A stretch of DNA of 64,000 bases, taken from Capillimicrobium parvum. Its GTDB lineage: Bacteria; Actinomycetota; Thermoleophilia; Solirubrobacterales; Solirubrobacteraceae. Shown here piece after piece: positions 1-7,957 of the stretch. The stretch is from assembly GCF_021172045.1 (NCBI RefSeq), contig NZ_CP087164.1, forward strand, positions 4,030,001-4,094,000. Direction: 5' to 3'. The first letter of the stretch is position 1. Every line of letters starts with the position of its first letter. The notes beneath the pieces are model-generated. The model saw only the letters and a program-made list of their open reading frames with translations. It was not told the origin of the DNA and ran no database searches. A program made the translations under genes and the position numbers.

Positions 1-1104
1 CACCTTGATGCGGTCGCCCGGCTTCTTGGAGGAGACGATCGCGGCGACGTCGTCGCTCGTGACGATGCGGCGGCCGTCGATCTGGGTGATGATGTCGCCG
101 CCGAGCTGCACCGACTCGCCCGTCGCCAGCTGCGCCGAGATGGCGCCCGCCTTCAGGCCCGCCTTGTCCGCCGACGAGCCGCGTTCGACGGTCTGGATGA
201 GCGCGCCCTGGCGCACCGGCAGCCCGGCGCCGTCGAGCGAGCCGTCGATCGTGCGGGTGCTGATGCCGAGGTACGCGCGCTTGACCGGCTCGCCGCGCTT
301 GAGCGCCGGCAGGACCTGCTCGGCGGTGTCGATCGGCACCGCGAAGCCGATGCCGACGTTGCCGCCGCCCGAGCCGCCGGTCGCGATCTGCGAGTTGATC
401 CCGATCACGCGCCCCGCGGCGTCGAGCAGCGGGCCGCCGCTGTTGCCGGGGTTGATCGCCGCGTCCGTCTGCAGCACGTCGCGGATCGCGAAGCCGTTGG
501 GCGCCTGGATCTGGCGCTGCAGGGCGGAGATCACGCCGGTGGTCAGCGTGCGGTCCAGCCCGTACGGGTTGCCGATGGCGAGGACCGGGTCGCCGACCTG
601 CACGGACTTCGCGCTGCCGAGCCGCAGCGGGTGGAGGTCGATGCCGTCGGGTTCGACGCGCAGCAGCGCGATGTCGTTGTCGGTGTCCTTGCCGACGACT
701 CGGGCGTCGACGGTCTTGTCGTTGTCGAACTGGACCGTGATCTTCACCGCGCCGTCGACGACGTGGGCGTTCGTGAGGATGTCGCCGGCCGAGTCGATGA
801 CGAAGCCGGAGCCGGTCGCCTCCCCCTGCTGGGGCTGGCCGAAGCCGAACGGCGACTGGCTCTGCGCGACGACCTGCGCTCGCACGAAGACGACGCCCGG
901 CGCGTCGCGCTTGTAGATGTCGCGGGCGGTCAGCCGCTCGCCGGCGTTCGCCGAGCGCGTGCTCGGCGAGTCCTGCAGCGCGGCCTGCTCGATCACCGTG
1001 GTCGTGGTGTGGTCGGTGCCGCCGACGCCGAGCAGGACCGCCACGGCCACGGCCACGGCACCGCCCAGCAGACCGGCGAGGACCGGTATCGCTGCCTTCC
1101 TCAT
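1..1104 (-). CDS. HtrA/DegQ-like S1C serine protease (3' end outside window)
   Basis: Envelope quality-control serine protease of the trypsin-like S1C family, which degrades misfolded exported proteins. The 368 visible codons run off the left edge, so the C-terminus is missing. In order: one N-terminal membrane anchor (about residues 4-28), a Thr/Ser-rich linker, the protease domain with catalytic His114 (TNAHVVD), Asp144 (TDNDIALL) and Ser222 (NPGNSGGP), then most of a PDZ domain (GDIITQIDGRRI, SKKPGDRI). The ATG follows AAGGG only 2-3 nt away, and CACGAT lies 8 nt upstream, so initiation may be leaderless. It sits downstream of trpC but behind a terminator, so it is probably a separate unit. 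A 7-bp inverted repeat (1124-1139) lies in its leader. Which HtrA paralogue this is cannot be told. Confidence 0.95.
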   Translation of the reverse strand, partial: MRKAAIPVLAGLLGGAVAVAVAVLLGVGGTDHTTTTVIEQAALQDSPSTRSANAGERLTARDIYKRDAPGVVFVRAQVVAQSQSPFGFGQPQQGEATGSGFVIDSAGDILTNAHVVDGAVKITVQFDNDKTVDARVVGKDTDNDIALLRVEPDGIDLHPLRLGSAKSVQVGDPVLAIGNPYGLDRTLTTGVISALQRQIQAPNGFAIRDVLQTDAAINPGNSGGPLLDAAGRVIGINSQIATGGSGGGNVGIGFAVPIDTAEQVLPALKRGEPVKRAYLGISTRTIDGSLDGAGLPVRQGALIQTVERGSSADKAGLKAGAISAQLATGESVQLGGDIITQIDGRRIVTSDDVAAIVSSKKPGDRIKV

Positions 1105-1160
1105 CGCCCTTGATCGTGGGAGCCCTGCCTCAAGGCAGGCTGAAGACGGCCGCAGGCACG

Positions 1161-1184
1161 GCTAAAACCCGCCGGGAACGGCGG
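1161..1184 (-). terminator. Rho-independent terminator of the his/trp operon
   Basis: Read on the minus strand directly after the trpC stop: stem CCGCCG, loop TTCC, stem CGGCGG, then GTTTTAG. A 6-bp GC-perfect stem (1169-1174/1179-1184) followed by a four-U run is the clearest intrinsic terminator in the window. It separates trpC from the HtrA gene. Confidence 0.8.
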
Positions 1185-1985
1185 TCAGAGCACCTCGTCG
1201 GTCGGCTCGGTGCCCCCGGCGAGCTCGCGCAGCGCCTCCTCGGGGTCAGGCGCGCGCATGAGCCGCTCGCCCACGAGCACGGCGTCGATGCCGACCCGCT
1301 CGAGCTCCTCGAGCTGCTCGCGCGTGTAGAGCCCCGACTCCGAGACCACGAGCTTGCCCGCCGGCACGTCGGAGAGCAGGTCGAACGTGCGGTTGAGGTC
1401 GACCGAGAAGTCGGTGAGATCGCGATTGTTGATGCCGATGACGTCGGCGTCGATCTCCAGCGCGCGCTCGAGCTCCTCCTCGTCGTGGACCTCGACGAGG
1501 ACGTCGAGGTCGAGGTGCATCGCGTCCTGGTGCAGCGCCGCGAGGTCGTCGTCGTCGAGCGCGGCGACGATCAGCAGCAGCGCGTCCGCGCCCGCCGCGG
1601 CGGTCTCGTAGACCTGGTAGCGGTCGACGATGAAGTCCTTGCGCAGGATCGGCAGGTTCGTCGTCCGCCGCGCCTCTCGCAGGTCGTCCAGCGTGCCGCC
1701 GAAGTGCTGGCCCTCGGTGAGGATCGACAGCGCCGCCGCGCCGCCGCGCTCGTAGGCGCAGACGATCTCCTCGACGGTCGCCCCGTCACGGATGCTGCCG
1801 GCCGACGGCGAGCGGCGCTTGTGCTCGGCGATGATCGAGACGCCGGGCCCCGACAGCGCCTCGGAGAACGGGCGGTCCTCGCCCCGGTGCGCCAGGCGCG
1901 CCTCGAGCTCGGACAGCGGGACCTCGCGGCGCCGGCGCTCGACGTCGCTGCGGGTCGAGTCGACGATGCGCGACAGGACGTTCAT
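1185..1985 (-). CDS. trpC: Indole-3-glycerol-phosphate synthase
   Basis: Closes the indole ring of CdRP to give indole-3-glycerol phosphate, the fourth step of tryptophan synthesis; cytoplasmic TIM barrel. The 266 aa match the usual monofunctional TrpC length. Visible family motifs are IIAEHKRRSPSAG (residues 51-63, with catalytic Lys56), ILRKDFIVD (113-121, Lys116), LVEVH near 163, GINNRDL (184-190) and VSESGLY (214-220). The ATG overlaps the trpD stop as ATGA, implying translational coupling. It is the last gene of the operon, followed at once by a terminator. trpB and trpA are not in the window. Confidence 0.97.
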   Translation of the reverse strand: MNVLSRIVDSTRSDVERRRREVPLSELEARLAHRGEDRPFSEALSGPGVSIIAEHKRRSPSAGSIRDGATVEEIVCAYERGGAAALSILTEGQHFGGTLDDLREARRTTNLPILRKDFIVDRYQVYETAAAGADALLLIVAALDDDDLAALHQDAMHLDLDVLVEVHDEEELERALEIDADVIGINNRDLTDFSVDLNRTFDLLSDVPAGKLVVSESGLYTREQLEELERVGIDAVLVGERLMRAPDPEEALRELAGGTEPTDEVL

Positions 1986-3016
1986 CCGTCTCCCAGTCGG
2001 TGCGTGATCTCGACGTAGCGCTCCAGCGCGCCCGCGGCGGCACCGGTGTCGATCGACGCCTGGGCGGCCGTCACGCCGGCGCCGATCGAGTCGGCGCGGC
2101 CGGCGGCGTAGATGGCGGCGCCGGCGTTCAGCACGGCGAGGTCGCGCGGCGCGCCGTGCTCACCGGCGAGGATGGCGCGCGCCGTCGCGGCGTTGTCGGC
2201 CGGGGTGCCGCCCATCACGTCCTCGAAGCGCGCCGGGGCCAGGCCGAAGTCAGCGGCCGAGACGCGGTAGGACCGCCGCTCCTGCGAGTCCCCCACCTCC
2301 ACCACGCGGGTGACGCCGGACGTGCTCATCTCGTCAAGGCCATCCTCGCTGGACACTAGCAACGCACGGTCCGTTCCCAGCCGCTGCACCGCGCCCGCCA
2401 TCCGCTCCAGGAACGAGCCGTCGGCGACGCCCACGAGCTGGCGGCGGGCCCCGGCCGGATTCGTCAGCGGGCCGAGCAGGTTGAACACGGTGCGCACGGC
2501 CAGGTCGCGGCGGACCGGGATCACGTAACGGGTGGCCTGATGATGGGTGGGCGCGAACAGGAAGCCGAAGCCCACCTCGTCGATGCAGCGGCCGACCGCC
2601 GCGGGGGACAGGTCGATCCTGGCGCCGAGCGCCTCGAGCACGTCGGCGGCGCCGGACAGCGACGTCGCGGAGCGGTTGCCGTGCTTGGCCACGGCGCACC
2701 CGGCGCCCGCCGCGATCACCGCCGCGGTGGTCGAGACGTTGAACGTACGCCGCCCACCGCCCGTGCCGACGACGTCGAGCAGATCGTCGCGGGCCGTGGT
2801 GACGGGCGTCGCGAACTGCCGCATCGCGCGGGCAAGGCCGGCGAGCTCGTCCTCGGTCTCCGCCTTCGTGCGCAGCGCGATGAGGAACGCGGCGATCTGG
2901 ACCTCGCCGGCGTCGCCGCTCATGATCGTCGACAGCACCGAGGCGGTCTCGTCGACCGACAGGTCCTCGCCCGAGGCGACCCTGTCGATCGCGGCGGTCA
3001 GGACGGGGTGCGGCAC
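1982..3016 (-). CDS. trpD: Anthranilate phosphoribosyltransferase
   Basis: Transfers phosphoribose from PRPP to anthranilate, the second step of tryptophan synthesis. Motifs: [16 protein letters not shown] (PRPP-binding glycine loop), [40 protein letters not shown] and [12 protein letters not shown]. The chosen GTG at 3016 gives 344 aa beginning [12 protein letters not shown], the normal family length, and overlaps the end of trpG by 19 nt. The reading frame stays open further upstream through trpG, but that peptide has no family resemblance. The next possible initiator, CTG at 3001, would remove only five residues. The downstream overlap with trpC is ATGA. Function is certain; the start is slightly uncertain. 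Confidence 0.95.
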   Translation of the reverse strand: MPHPVLTAAIDRVASGEDLSVDETASVLSTIMSGDAGEVQIAAFLIALRTKAETEDELAGLARAMRQFATPVTTARDDLLDVVGTGGGRRTFNVSTTAAVIAAGAGCAVAKHGNRSATSLSGAADVLEALGARIDLSPAAVGRCIDEVGFGFLFAPTHHQATRYVIPVRRDLAVRTVFNLLGPLTNPAGARRQLVGVADGSFLERMAGAVQRLGTDRALLVSSEDGLDEMSTSGVTRVVEVGDSQERRSYRVSAADFGLAPARFEDVMGGTPADNAATARAILAGEHGAPRDLAVLNAGAAIYAAGRADSIGAGVTAAQASIDTGAAAGALERYVEITHRLGDG

Positions 3017-3573
3017 AGGAAGTTGTCGAGGATCCGCTTGCCGTCGTCGGTGAGCACCGACTCGGGGTGGAACTGGACGCCCTCGGCGGGCAGCTCGCGA
3101 TGACGCAGGCCCATGACGACGCCGCCGCCGGTGGCGCTGACCTCGAGCTCGTCGGGGAGGGTGTTCGGATCCACGATCAGGGAGTGATACCGGCCGACGG
3201 TCAGCGGCGCCTGCACGCCGGCGAAGATCGTGCGCCCGTCGTGCTCGATCACGGTCGTCTTGCCGTGGACGGGCTCGTGGCGGATGACCGTCGCGCCGAA
3301 CGCCTGGCCGAGCGACTGGTGGCCGAGGCAGACGCCGAGCGTCGGGATCCCCGCCTCGGGGAAGCGGCGCACCGCCTCGAGCGAGATCCCGGCCTCGTTC
3401 GGCGTGCACGGGCCCGGCGAGACGACGACGCGGTCGGGCGGGTCCTCCAGCAGCTCGTCCACCGCGGCGCGATCGTTGCGCACGACGTCGATCCGGGCGC
3501 CCAGCTCGCCCAGGTACTGGACGAGGTTGTACGTGAAGGAGTCGTAGTTGTCGATGACGAGGACGCGGGTCAT
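2998..3573 (-). CDS. trpG: Anthranilate synthase glutamine amidotransferase subunit
   Basis: Class I glutaminase that feeds ammonia to TrpE; it may also serve 4-amino-4-deoxychorismate synthase (PabA role), as in many bacteria with a single copy. The 191 aa begin [17 protein letters not shown]. The nucleophile Cys is in [16 protein letters not shown], the oxyanion region is [11 protein letters not shown], and the His/Glu of the triad are in [10 protein letters not shown]. The ATG at 3573 has GGAAG about 9 nt upstream. It overlaps the stop of the small bridging ORF (ATGA), not trpE itself: 136 bp containing a 19-bp tandem array separate it from trpE. Confidence 0.97.
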   Translation of the reverse strand: MTRVLVIDNYDSFTYNLVQYLGELGARIDVVRNDRAAVDELLEDPPDRVVVSPGPCTPNEAGISLEAVRRFPEAGIPTLGVCLGHQSLGQAFGATVIRHEPVHGKTTVIEHDGRTIFAGVQAPLTVGRYHSLIVDPNTLPDELEVSATGGGVVMGLRHRELPAEGVQFHPESVLTDDGKRILDNFLCRTPS

Positions 3574-3713
3574 GTCGACCGCTTCCATGCGCGGAGACCG
3601 CTTCGCTTCAAGGTGACCGCTTCGCTCCAGGGTGACCGCTTCGCTCTCGGCCTCACACCTTCGCTTCGGGATTGCGGGGTGTGACCGCTCCGGTGTTCGG
3701 CCATGTTGCTCAT
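3570..3713 (-). CDS. Possible 47-aa bridging ORF between trpE and trpG
   Basis: A 47-codon frame whose ATG overlaps the trpE stop (ATGA, 3710-3713) and whose TGA overlaps the trpG ATG (ATGA, 3570-3573), so ribosomes leaving trpE could pass through it to trpG. The peptide begins [14 protein letters not shown], is basic (Arg/Lys-rich), has two Trp, and has no recognisable domain. Most of it is built from a 19-bp DNA repeat; 19 is not a multiple of three, so the peptide itself is not repetitive, which argues against selection on its sequence. Other frames here are also open, so chance is possible. Confidence 0.3.
   Translation of the reverse strand: MSNMAEHRSGHTPQSRSEGVRPRAKRSPWSEAVTLKRSGLRAWKRST
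3574..3649. repeat. Four tandem 19-bp units in the trpE-trpG gap
   Basis: Four head-to-tail 19-bp units start at 3574, 3593, 3612 and 3631. On the plus strand they share the core GACCGCTTC (units 2-4 GACCGCTTCGCT); units 3 and 4 are identical over the first 16 nt. A fifth degenerate core (GTGACCGCTCCGG) lies at 3681-3693. Beside the array, TCACACC (3653-3659) and GGTGTGA (3678-3684) form a 7-bp inverted repeat with an 18-nt loop. Confidence 0.8.
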
Positions 3714-5077
3714 GCCCAGTCCTCCTGGGCGCAGGCGAGCTCGAACGCCTGCTTGACGGCGCGCGACTTCGCCTCGGACTCGCGGAACTCGTACGCGGGC
3801 TTGGCGTCCGCGACGGTCCCGCCGCCGGCCTGGATGTGCGCGACGCCGTCCTTGACGACGACCGTGCGGATGTGGATGCACGTGTCGAGGTCGCCGGTGT
3901 AGCTGAGGTAGCCGATCGCGCCGCCGTAGCCACCGCGCTTGACCGGCTCGAGCTCGTCGATGATCTGCATCGCGCGGACCTTCGGGGCGCCGCTGAGCGT
4001 GCCGGCGGGCAGCACCGAGCGCAGGGCGTCCATCGCGCCGACGTCGTCGCGCAGCGTCCCGGACACCGAGCTGACGATGTGCATCACGTGCGAGTACGTC
4101 TCGACGGCCATGAACTCGTCCACGCTCACGGTGCCGTACCGGCAGACCCGGCCGAGGTCGTTGCGGCCGAGGTCGACGAGCATGACGTGCTCCGCGCGCT
4201 CCTTCTCGTCGGCGAGCAGCTCGGCGGCGATGCGCTCGTCCTCCTCGAGGTCGCCGCCGCGCGGCCGCGTGCCGGCGATCGGCCGGGTCGAGACGCGGTC
4301 GCCGGAGACGGTGAGCAGCGGCTCGGGCGAGGCGCCGACGACCTGGAAGTCGACGAAGTCCAGGAAGTACATGTACGGCGACGGGTTGACCGCGCGCAGC
4401 CCCCGGTAGATCGAGAACGGCTCCTTCTCGATGGGCGCGCTCCAGCGCTGCGACGGCACGACCTGGAAGGCGTCGCCCGCGTGGACGTACTCGACGATCC
4501 GCGCCACGTTCGCCTCGAAGCGCTCGCGGGGCATGTTCGCCTGCCATCGGGGCGCCGCCACGGCGCGGGGCTGCGCGCGGGGCGGCGGCACGGGCCCGGC
4601 GAGCGCCTCGCGCACCTCGTCGACCACGTCCGGGTCGGCCATCGCGACCACGGTGATCGTGTGCTTGAGATGGTCGAAGGCGACGAGCGCGTCGGTGAGC
4701 ATGAGCGCCATGTCCGGCAGGCCGACCGGGTCGGGGTTCGGCGGCCCGAGCGGCTCCACCGTGCGTACGAGGTCGTAGCCGAAGTAGCCGACCGCCCCGC
4801 CGGCGAACGGCGGCAGCCCCGGCTGTGGCGCCAGCCGCGTGCGCCCGACCTCCTCGGCCGCCAGCGCGTACGGGTCGCCGGGATCGCCGAGCGACCAGCG
4901 CAGCACCTTGCGCGGACGTACGCCGATGAAGGACCAGCGCCCGACGCGCTGGCCCTGCTCGGCGGACTCGAGCAGGAACGCCGGGCCGTGGCCACGCAGC
5001 TTGAGGAACGCCGAGACCGGGGTCTCGCAGTCCGCGATGAAGGTGTGGGTGACGGCCTGCTCAGCGGCGACGGCCAT
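3710..5077 (-). CDS. trpE: Anthranilate synthase component I
   Basis: Converts chorismate to anthranilate using ammonia from TrpG; first committed step of tryptophan synthesis. The 455 aa contain the N-terminal tryptophan-binding LLESAEQG motif (feedback inhibition) and the chorismate-binding core: [69 protein letters not shown] and [13 protein letters not shown]. Its ATG lies inside the last 17 nt of hisI. PabB or a salicylate/isochorismate synthase is unlikely given the LLES motif and the linked trpG-trpD-trpC. Confidence 0.97.
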   Translation of the reverse strand: MAVAAEQAVTHTFIADCETPVSAFLKLRGHGPAFLLESAEQGQRVGRWSFIGVRPRKVLRWSLGDPGDPYALAAEEVGRTRLAPQPGLPPFAGGAVGYFGYDLVRTVEPLGPPNPDPVGLPDMALMLTDALVAFDHLKHTITVVAMADPDVVDEVREALAGPVPPPRAQPRAVAAPRWQANMPRERFEANVARIVEYVHAGDAFQVVPSQRWSAPIEKEPFSIYRGLRAVNPSPYMYFLDFVDFQVVGASPEPLLTVSGDRVSTRPIAGTRPRGGDLEEDERIAAELLADEKERAEHVMLVDLGRNDLGRVCRYGTVSVDEFMAVETYSHVMHIVSSVSGTLRDDVGAMDALRSVLPAGTLSGAPKVRAMQIIDELEPVKRGGYGGAIGYLSYTGDLDTCIHIRTVVVKDGVAHIQAGGGTVADAKPAYEFRESEAKSRAVKQAFELACAQEDWA

Positions 5078-5678
5078 TGAGCACCTCGCACGCGTCCGCC
5101 AGCGTGCGCTCGCGGCCGTGCAGCAGCACGGTCAGGTGGAAGAGCAGGTCGGCGGCCTCCTCGTCGACGCGGTCGTCGGTCTCCTCGCGCGCCGCCCGGA
5201 CGACCTCCTCGGCCTCCTCCTGCACCTTCTCGCCGCGCAGCGGCGCGTCATCGAGGAGCTTGACGACGTAGGAGCCCTGCGGGCGCTCGGCCGCGCGCTG
5301 GTCGAGCGTGCGCTCGAGGGCGGGCAGCGCCTCGTGCGGCGCGGTGGCCTCCGTGTCGCCGCGGTGGAAGCAGGTGCGCTCGCCGGTGTGGCATGCCGGC
5401 CCCGCGGGCTCCACGAGCGCCAGCACCGCGTCGCCGTCGCAGTCCAGGCGCAGCGCGCGCACGGCCTGCGTGTTGCCCGACGTCGCGCCCTTGTGCCAAA
5501 GCTCGCCGCGCGACCGGCTCCACAGGTGCAGCTCGCCGCTCTCGTGGGTGCGCCGGAGGGCGAGCTCGTTCATGTACGCGAGCGTCAGGACCTCGCCGGT
5601 CCGCCAGTCCTGGATCACGCATGGGACAAGGCCCTGGGCGTCAAAGGAGATCTGGTCGGCGTCGAGTCCCACTGGCAT
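5061..5678 (-). CDS. hisI: Bifunctional PRA-CH / PRA-PH (HisI-HisE fusion)
   Basis: Catalyses the second and third steps of histidine synthesis: pyrophosphohydrolysis of PR-ATP and ring opening of PR-AMP. The 205 aa are two domains. The N-terminal cyclohydrolase domain (about 1-115) has the WHKGATSGN motif, the zinc/metal-binding DCDGDAVL and GPACHTGERTCFHR. The C-terminal MazG-like pyrophosphohydrolase (about 120-200) has EKVQEEAEEVV and DEEAADLLFHL. It is the first gene of the leftward unit and overlaps trpE by 17 nt, linking histidine and tryptophan synthesis (both use PRPP-derived intermediates). The start sits 6 nt behind a TAGCAT element, so the mRNA is probably leaderless, leaving no room for a leader-peptide attenuator. 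Confidence 0.96.
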   Translation of the reverse strand: MPVGLDADQISFDAQGLVPCVIQDWRTGEVLTLAYMNELALRRTHESGELHLWSRSRGELWHKGATSGNTQAVRALRLDCDGDAVLALVEPAGPACHTGERTCFHRGDTEATAPHEALPALERTLDQRAAERPQGSYVVKLLDDAPLRGEKVQEEAEEVVRAAREETDDRVDEEAADLLFHLTVLLHGRERTLADACEVLNGRRR

Positions 5679-5684
5679 CGGGCG

Positions 5685-5690
5685 ATGCTA
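5685..5690 (-). promoter_or_regulatory. Putative -10 element of the hisI-trp operon (leaderless)
   Basis: Minus-strand TAGCAT followed by 6 nt and then the hisI ATG. The spacing puts transcription start at or next to the A of ATG. No convincing TTGACA-like -35 is seen. Confidence 0.5.
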
Positions 5691-5749
5691 CTCGGCCGTG
5701 CGCCGAGCTCCCTCCGGCGGTTCTCGGCGGATTCCCGGCGCGCGCCGGG

Positions 5750-5755
5750 TACCTT
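5750..5755 (+). promoter_or_regulatory. Putative -10 element of the ArsA-like gene (leaderless)
   Basis: TACCTT, then 7 nt (CGCCGCG), then the ATG at 5763. There is no Shine-Dalgarno sequence in the short gap, consistent with a leaderless transcript. Confidence 0.45.
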
Positions 5756-5762
5756 CGCCGCG

Positions 5763-6659
5763 ATGGCTCCGCCGCTGCTGCATCGCCGCCTGATCTACGT
5801 GACGGGCAAGGGCGGCGCCGGCAAGACGACGGTCGCGGCGGTGCTGGCGCTGGCGGCGCGCGCGGCCGGGCGGCGGACGTGCGTCGTCGAACTCGCCGGG
5901 CTGGCCCGGGTCGCCGCGATGTACGGGCGCCCGAGGCTCGAGGGCGGCGCCGAGCAGCAGCTCGACGACGGCCTGTGGACGCTGTCGATCGACCCCGAGG
6001 CGGCCGTCCGCGAGTGGTTCTCCAGCCTGATCTCGCGGCGCCTGGCCGACCTGCTCGTGCGCTCGGGCACGTTCTCCGCCTTCGCCCAGGCCGCGCCCGG
6101 GGCACGCGAGCTCACCGAGGCGGCGAAGGTGTGGGACCTCGTGCAGGACGGACGCTGGTCCGGCGCGGCGCCGTTCGACGTGGTCGTCGTGGACGCCGCG
6201 TCGTCCGGCCACGGGCTGGGGATGCTGCGGGCGCCGGCGACGTTCGCGGCGATCGAGCGGGTCGGACCGCTCGGACGTCAGGCGGCGACGTTCCGCGACT
6301 TCCTCGCCGACGAGCGCGCGACCGGCGTCGTGGGGGTCGCCGAGCCGGCCGAGCTGTCGGTCACCGAGGCGCTCGAGCTCGAGGCGAGCCGCCCGCTGGC
6401 GGCGATCGTGGCCAACGGCGTCATGCCGCGGCGCTTCACGCGCGCGCAGCTGGCGACGGTGCGGGCGGCGGCGGACGGACCGGTTGCCGCGGCCGTCGAG
6501 CTGGCCGCCGAGCGCGTGCGCGAGCAGCAGGCCCAGCTCGCTCGCCTGCGGCGCCAGGCGCGCGCGCCGGTGCACAGCCTGCCCCTGCTGGCCGATGACG
6601 GGCCCGGACCCGAGGCCTGCGGGCGGCTGGCGGCGCGCCTCGCGCGCGCGCTCGCCTGA
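5763..6659 (+). CDS. ArsA/Get3-family P-loop ATPase
   Basis: ATPase of the SIMIBI class related to ArsA (arsenite pump ATPase) and Get3. The 298 aa carry the deviant Walker A GKGGAGKTT near the N-terminus and a Walker B-like DVVVVDAASSGHG, where the GHGL region is typical of ArsA homologues (usually TAPTGH; here DAASSGH). It is half-size, a single ATPase domain, and no arsB, arsR or arsC is nearby, so an arsenic role is not supported. In actinomycetes such genes often occur as pairs of unknown function; the partner is not next to it here. It runs rightward from a divergent start with hisI and converges on era (6-bp gap). Confidence 0.85.
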   Translation: MAPPLLHRRLIYVTGKGGAGKTTVAAVLALAARAAGRRTCVVELAGLARVAAMYGRPRLEGGAEQQLDDGLWTLSIDPEAAVREWFSSLISRRLADLLVRSGTFSAFAQAAPGARELTEAAKVWDLVQDGRWSGAAPFDVVVVDAASSGHGLGMLRAPATFAAIERVGPLGRQAATFRDFLADERATGVVGVAEPAELSVTEALELEASRPLAAIVANGVMPRRFTRAQLATVRAAADGPVAAAVELAAERVREQQAQLARLRRQARAPVHSLPLLADDGPGPEACGRLAARLARALA

Positions 6660-6665
6660 TGGCCG

Positions 6666-7586
6666 CTACTCGATGCCCAGCCGGTCCAGCAGCCCCTCGT
6701 CCGCGCGCCACGAGCGCCGCACGCGGACGGAGAGGTCGAGATGCACGCGCGACCCGAGCTCGCGCTCGAGCTCGCGGCGGGCGGCGGTCCCGATCGCCTT
6801 GATCATCTTGCCGCCGGAGCCGATGACGATGCCCTTCTGGGAATCGGTCTCCACCCACAGCAGCGCGCGCACGAGGGCGAGGTCGCCGCGCGGCCACTCG
6901 ACCTCCTCGATGACGACCTCGACCGAGTGCGGCACCTCCTGGAACGTGCGGCGCAGCACCTGCTCGCGGACGAGCTCCGCGAGGATCACGTCGCGCGGCT
7001 GGTCGGACCCCTCGCCCCGCTCGTAGAAGAACGGCCCCTCGGGCAGCAGGGCGATGAGGTGGTCGACGAGCGGCTTCATACCCATGCCGGTGCGGGCGGA
7101 GACCGGGAATATCTCGTCGCCGATCTCGAGCTCGGCGGCCTGCTGCAGCGCGAGCACGGTGCCCGGGTTGTCGAGCCGGTCGACCTTGTTGACCGCGATG
7201 ACCACCGGCACCTTGGCGGTGCGCAGCGCGGCCGCGATGAAGCGGTCCCCGGGCCCGGCGCCCTGCTCGCCGTTGAGCACCATCAGCGCGCCGTCGGCGT
7301 CCTCGAGCTCGCGCTCGACGCGCCGCTGCATGCGCTCGGTCAGCGCGTCGCGGGGGCGCTGGACGCCCGGGAGGTCGACGAGCACGAGCTGCCAGTCGTC
7401 GCCCGTCGCGACGCCGCGGATCGCGCGCCGGGTCGTCTGCGGCTTGTCGGAGACGATCGCGACCTTGCGCCCCACGATCGCGTTGACCAGCGTGGACTTG
7501 CCGACGTTCGGCCGGCCCGCGAGGGCGATGAAGCCCGAGCGGGTCACGGGTGGTGGGGGGGCGGTGGGCGGGATCGGATCTACCAA
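6666..7586 (-). CDS. era: GTPase Era
   Basis: GTPase that binds 16S rRNA and assists 30S maturation. The 306 aa contain G1 GRPNVGKST, the switch I region TTRRAIRG, G3 DLPGVQ, G4 NKVD and G5 SARTG, then the C-terminal KH domain with GSGGKMIKAIG and the KGIVIG lead-in. The TTG at 7586 overlaps the end of ybeY; an internal GTG 13 codons later (MTRSGFIALAGRPNVGKS) is an equally good start because the first residues are a Pro-rich tail. The ybeY-era order with phoH upstream is a classic conserved ribosome-maturation cluster. Confidence 0.96.
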   Translation of the reverse strand: MVDPIPPTAPPPPVTRSGFIALAGRPNVGKSTLVNAIVGRKVAIVSDKPQTTRRAIRGVATGDDWQLVLVDLPGVQRPRDALTERMQRRVERELEDADGALMVLNGEQGAGPGDRFIAAALRTAKVPVVIAVNKVDRLDNPGTVLALQQAAELEIGDEIFPVSARTGMGMKPLVDHLIALLPEGPFFYERGEGSDQPRDVILAELVREQVLRRTFQEVPHSVEVVIEEVEWPRGDLALVRALLWVETDSQKGIVIGSGGKMIKAIGTAARRELERELGSRVHLDLSVRVRRSWRADEGLLDRLGIE

Positions 7587-7957
7587 CCCAGCAGCTCGCG
7601 CTGCAGCGCGAGCATCTCGCCGTCGTCGGTCTCGTGGTCCATCCCGACGAGATGCAGCGTGCCGTGGATGACCGCCTCGCGCAGGTCCTCGGTGTGCTCG
7701 GGGCAGATCACGACGTCGCCGAGCTCGCGCGGGCCGTACGGCTCGCCGTCGTCGGAGTCGATGGGGAACGACAGGACGTCGGTGGGCGAGTCCTTGGCGC
7801 GGTGCTCGCGGTTCAGGTCGCGGATGCGATCCGCGTCGACGAACTCCACCGCCACGTGACCGTCCTCGACGTCGGCGGATGCCAGCGCGATGGCCACGAG
7901 ACGCTCGACCTCCGCCCCGGCGATCGCCGCGGTGCCGACGACCTCAACCTCGAGCAC
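7580..7957 (-). CDS. ybeY: Endoribonuclease YbeY
   Basis: Zinc-dependent single-strand endoribonuclease acting in 16S rRNA 3'-end maturation and ribosome quality control. The 125 aa are a little short for the family. The diagnostic metal motif HGTLHLVGMDH is present (three His), as is the upstream TDVLSFPID motif. The start is GTG, placed inside the last codons of phoH (14-nt overlap), and the end overlaps the era start region, so phoH-ybeY-era look translationally linked. Confidence 0.95.
   Translation of the reverse strand: MLEVEVVGTAAIAGAEVERLVAIALASADVEDGHVAVEFVDADRIRDLNREHRAKDSPTDVLSFPIDSDDGEPYGPRELGDVVICPEHTEDLREAVIHGTLHLVGMDHETDDGEMLALQRELLGW

Noticed and set aside
1124-1139. 7-bp inverted repeat in the HtrA leader as a second terminator
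   Set aside because: The loop is only two bases (or 6-bp stem with a tetraloop) and no U-run follows; the better terminator is at 1161-1184.
3574-3693. CRISPR-like array
   Set aside because: Units are 19 bp, directly adjacent without spacers, degenerate, and no cas genes are present.
4839-5762. N-terminal extension of the ArsA-like gene
   Set aside because: The extension overlaps trpE and hisI in antisense; the ATG at 5763 gives a normal P-loop N-terminus and sits behind a -10 element.
5679-5762. Trp or His attenuator upstream of hisI-trpE
   Set aside because: The -10 lies 6 nt before the start codon, leaving no leader; no run of Trp or His codons is seen.
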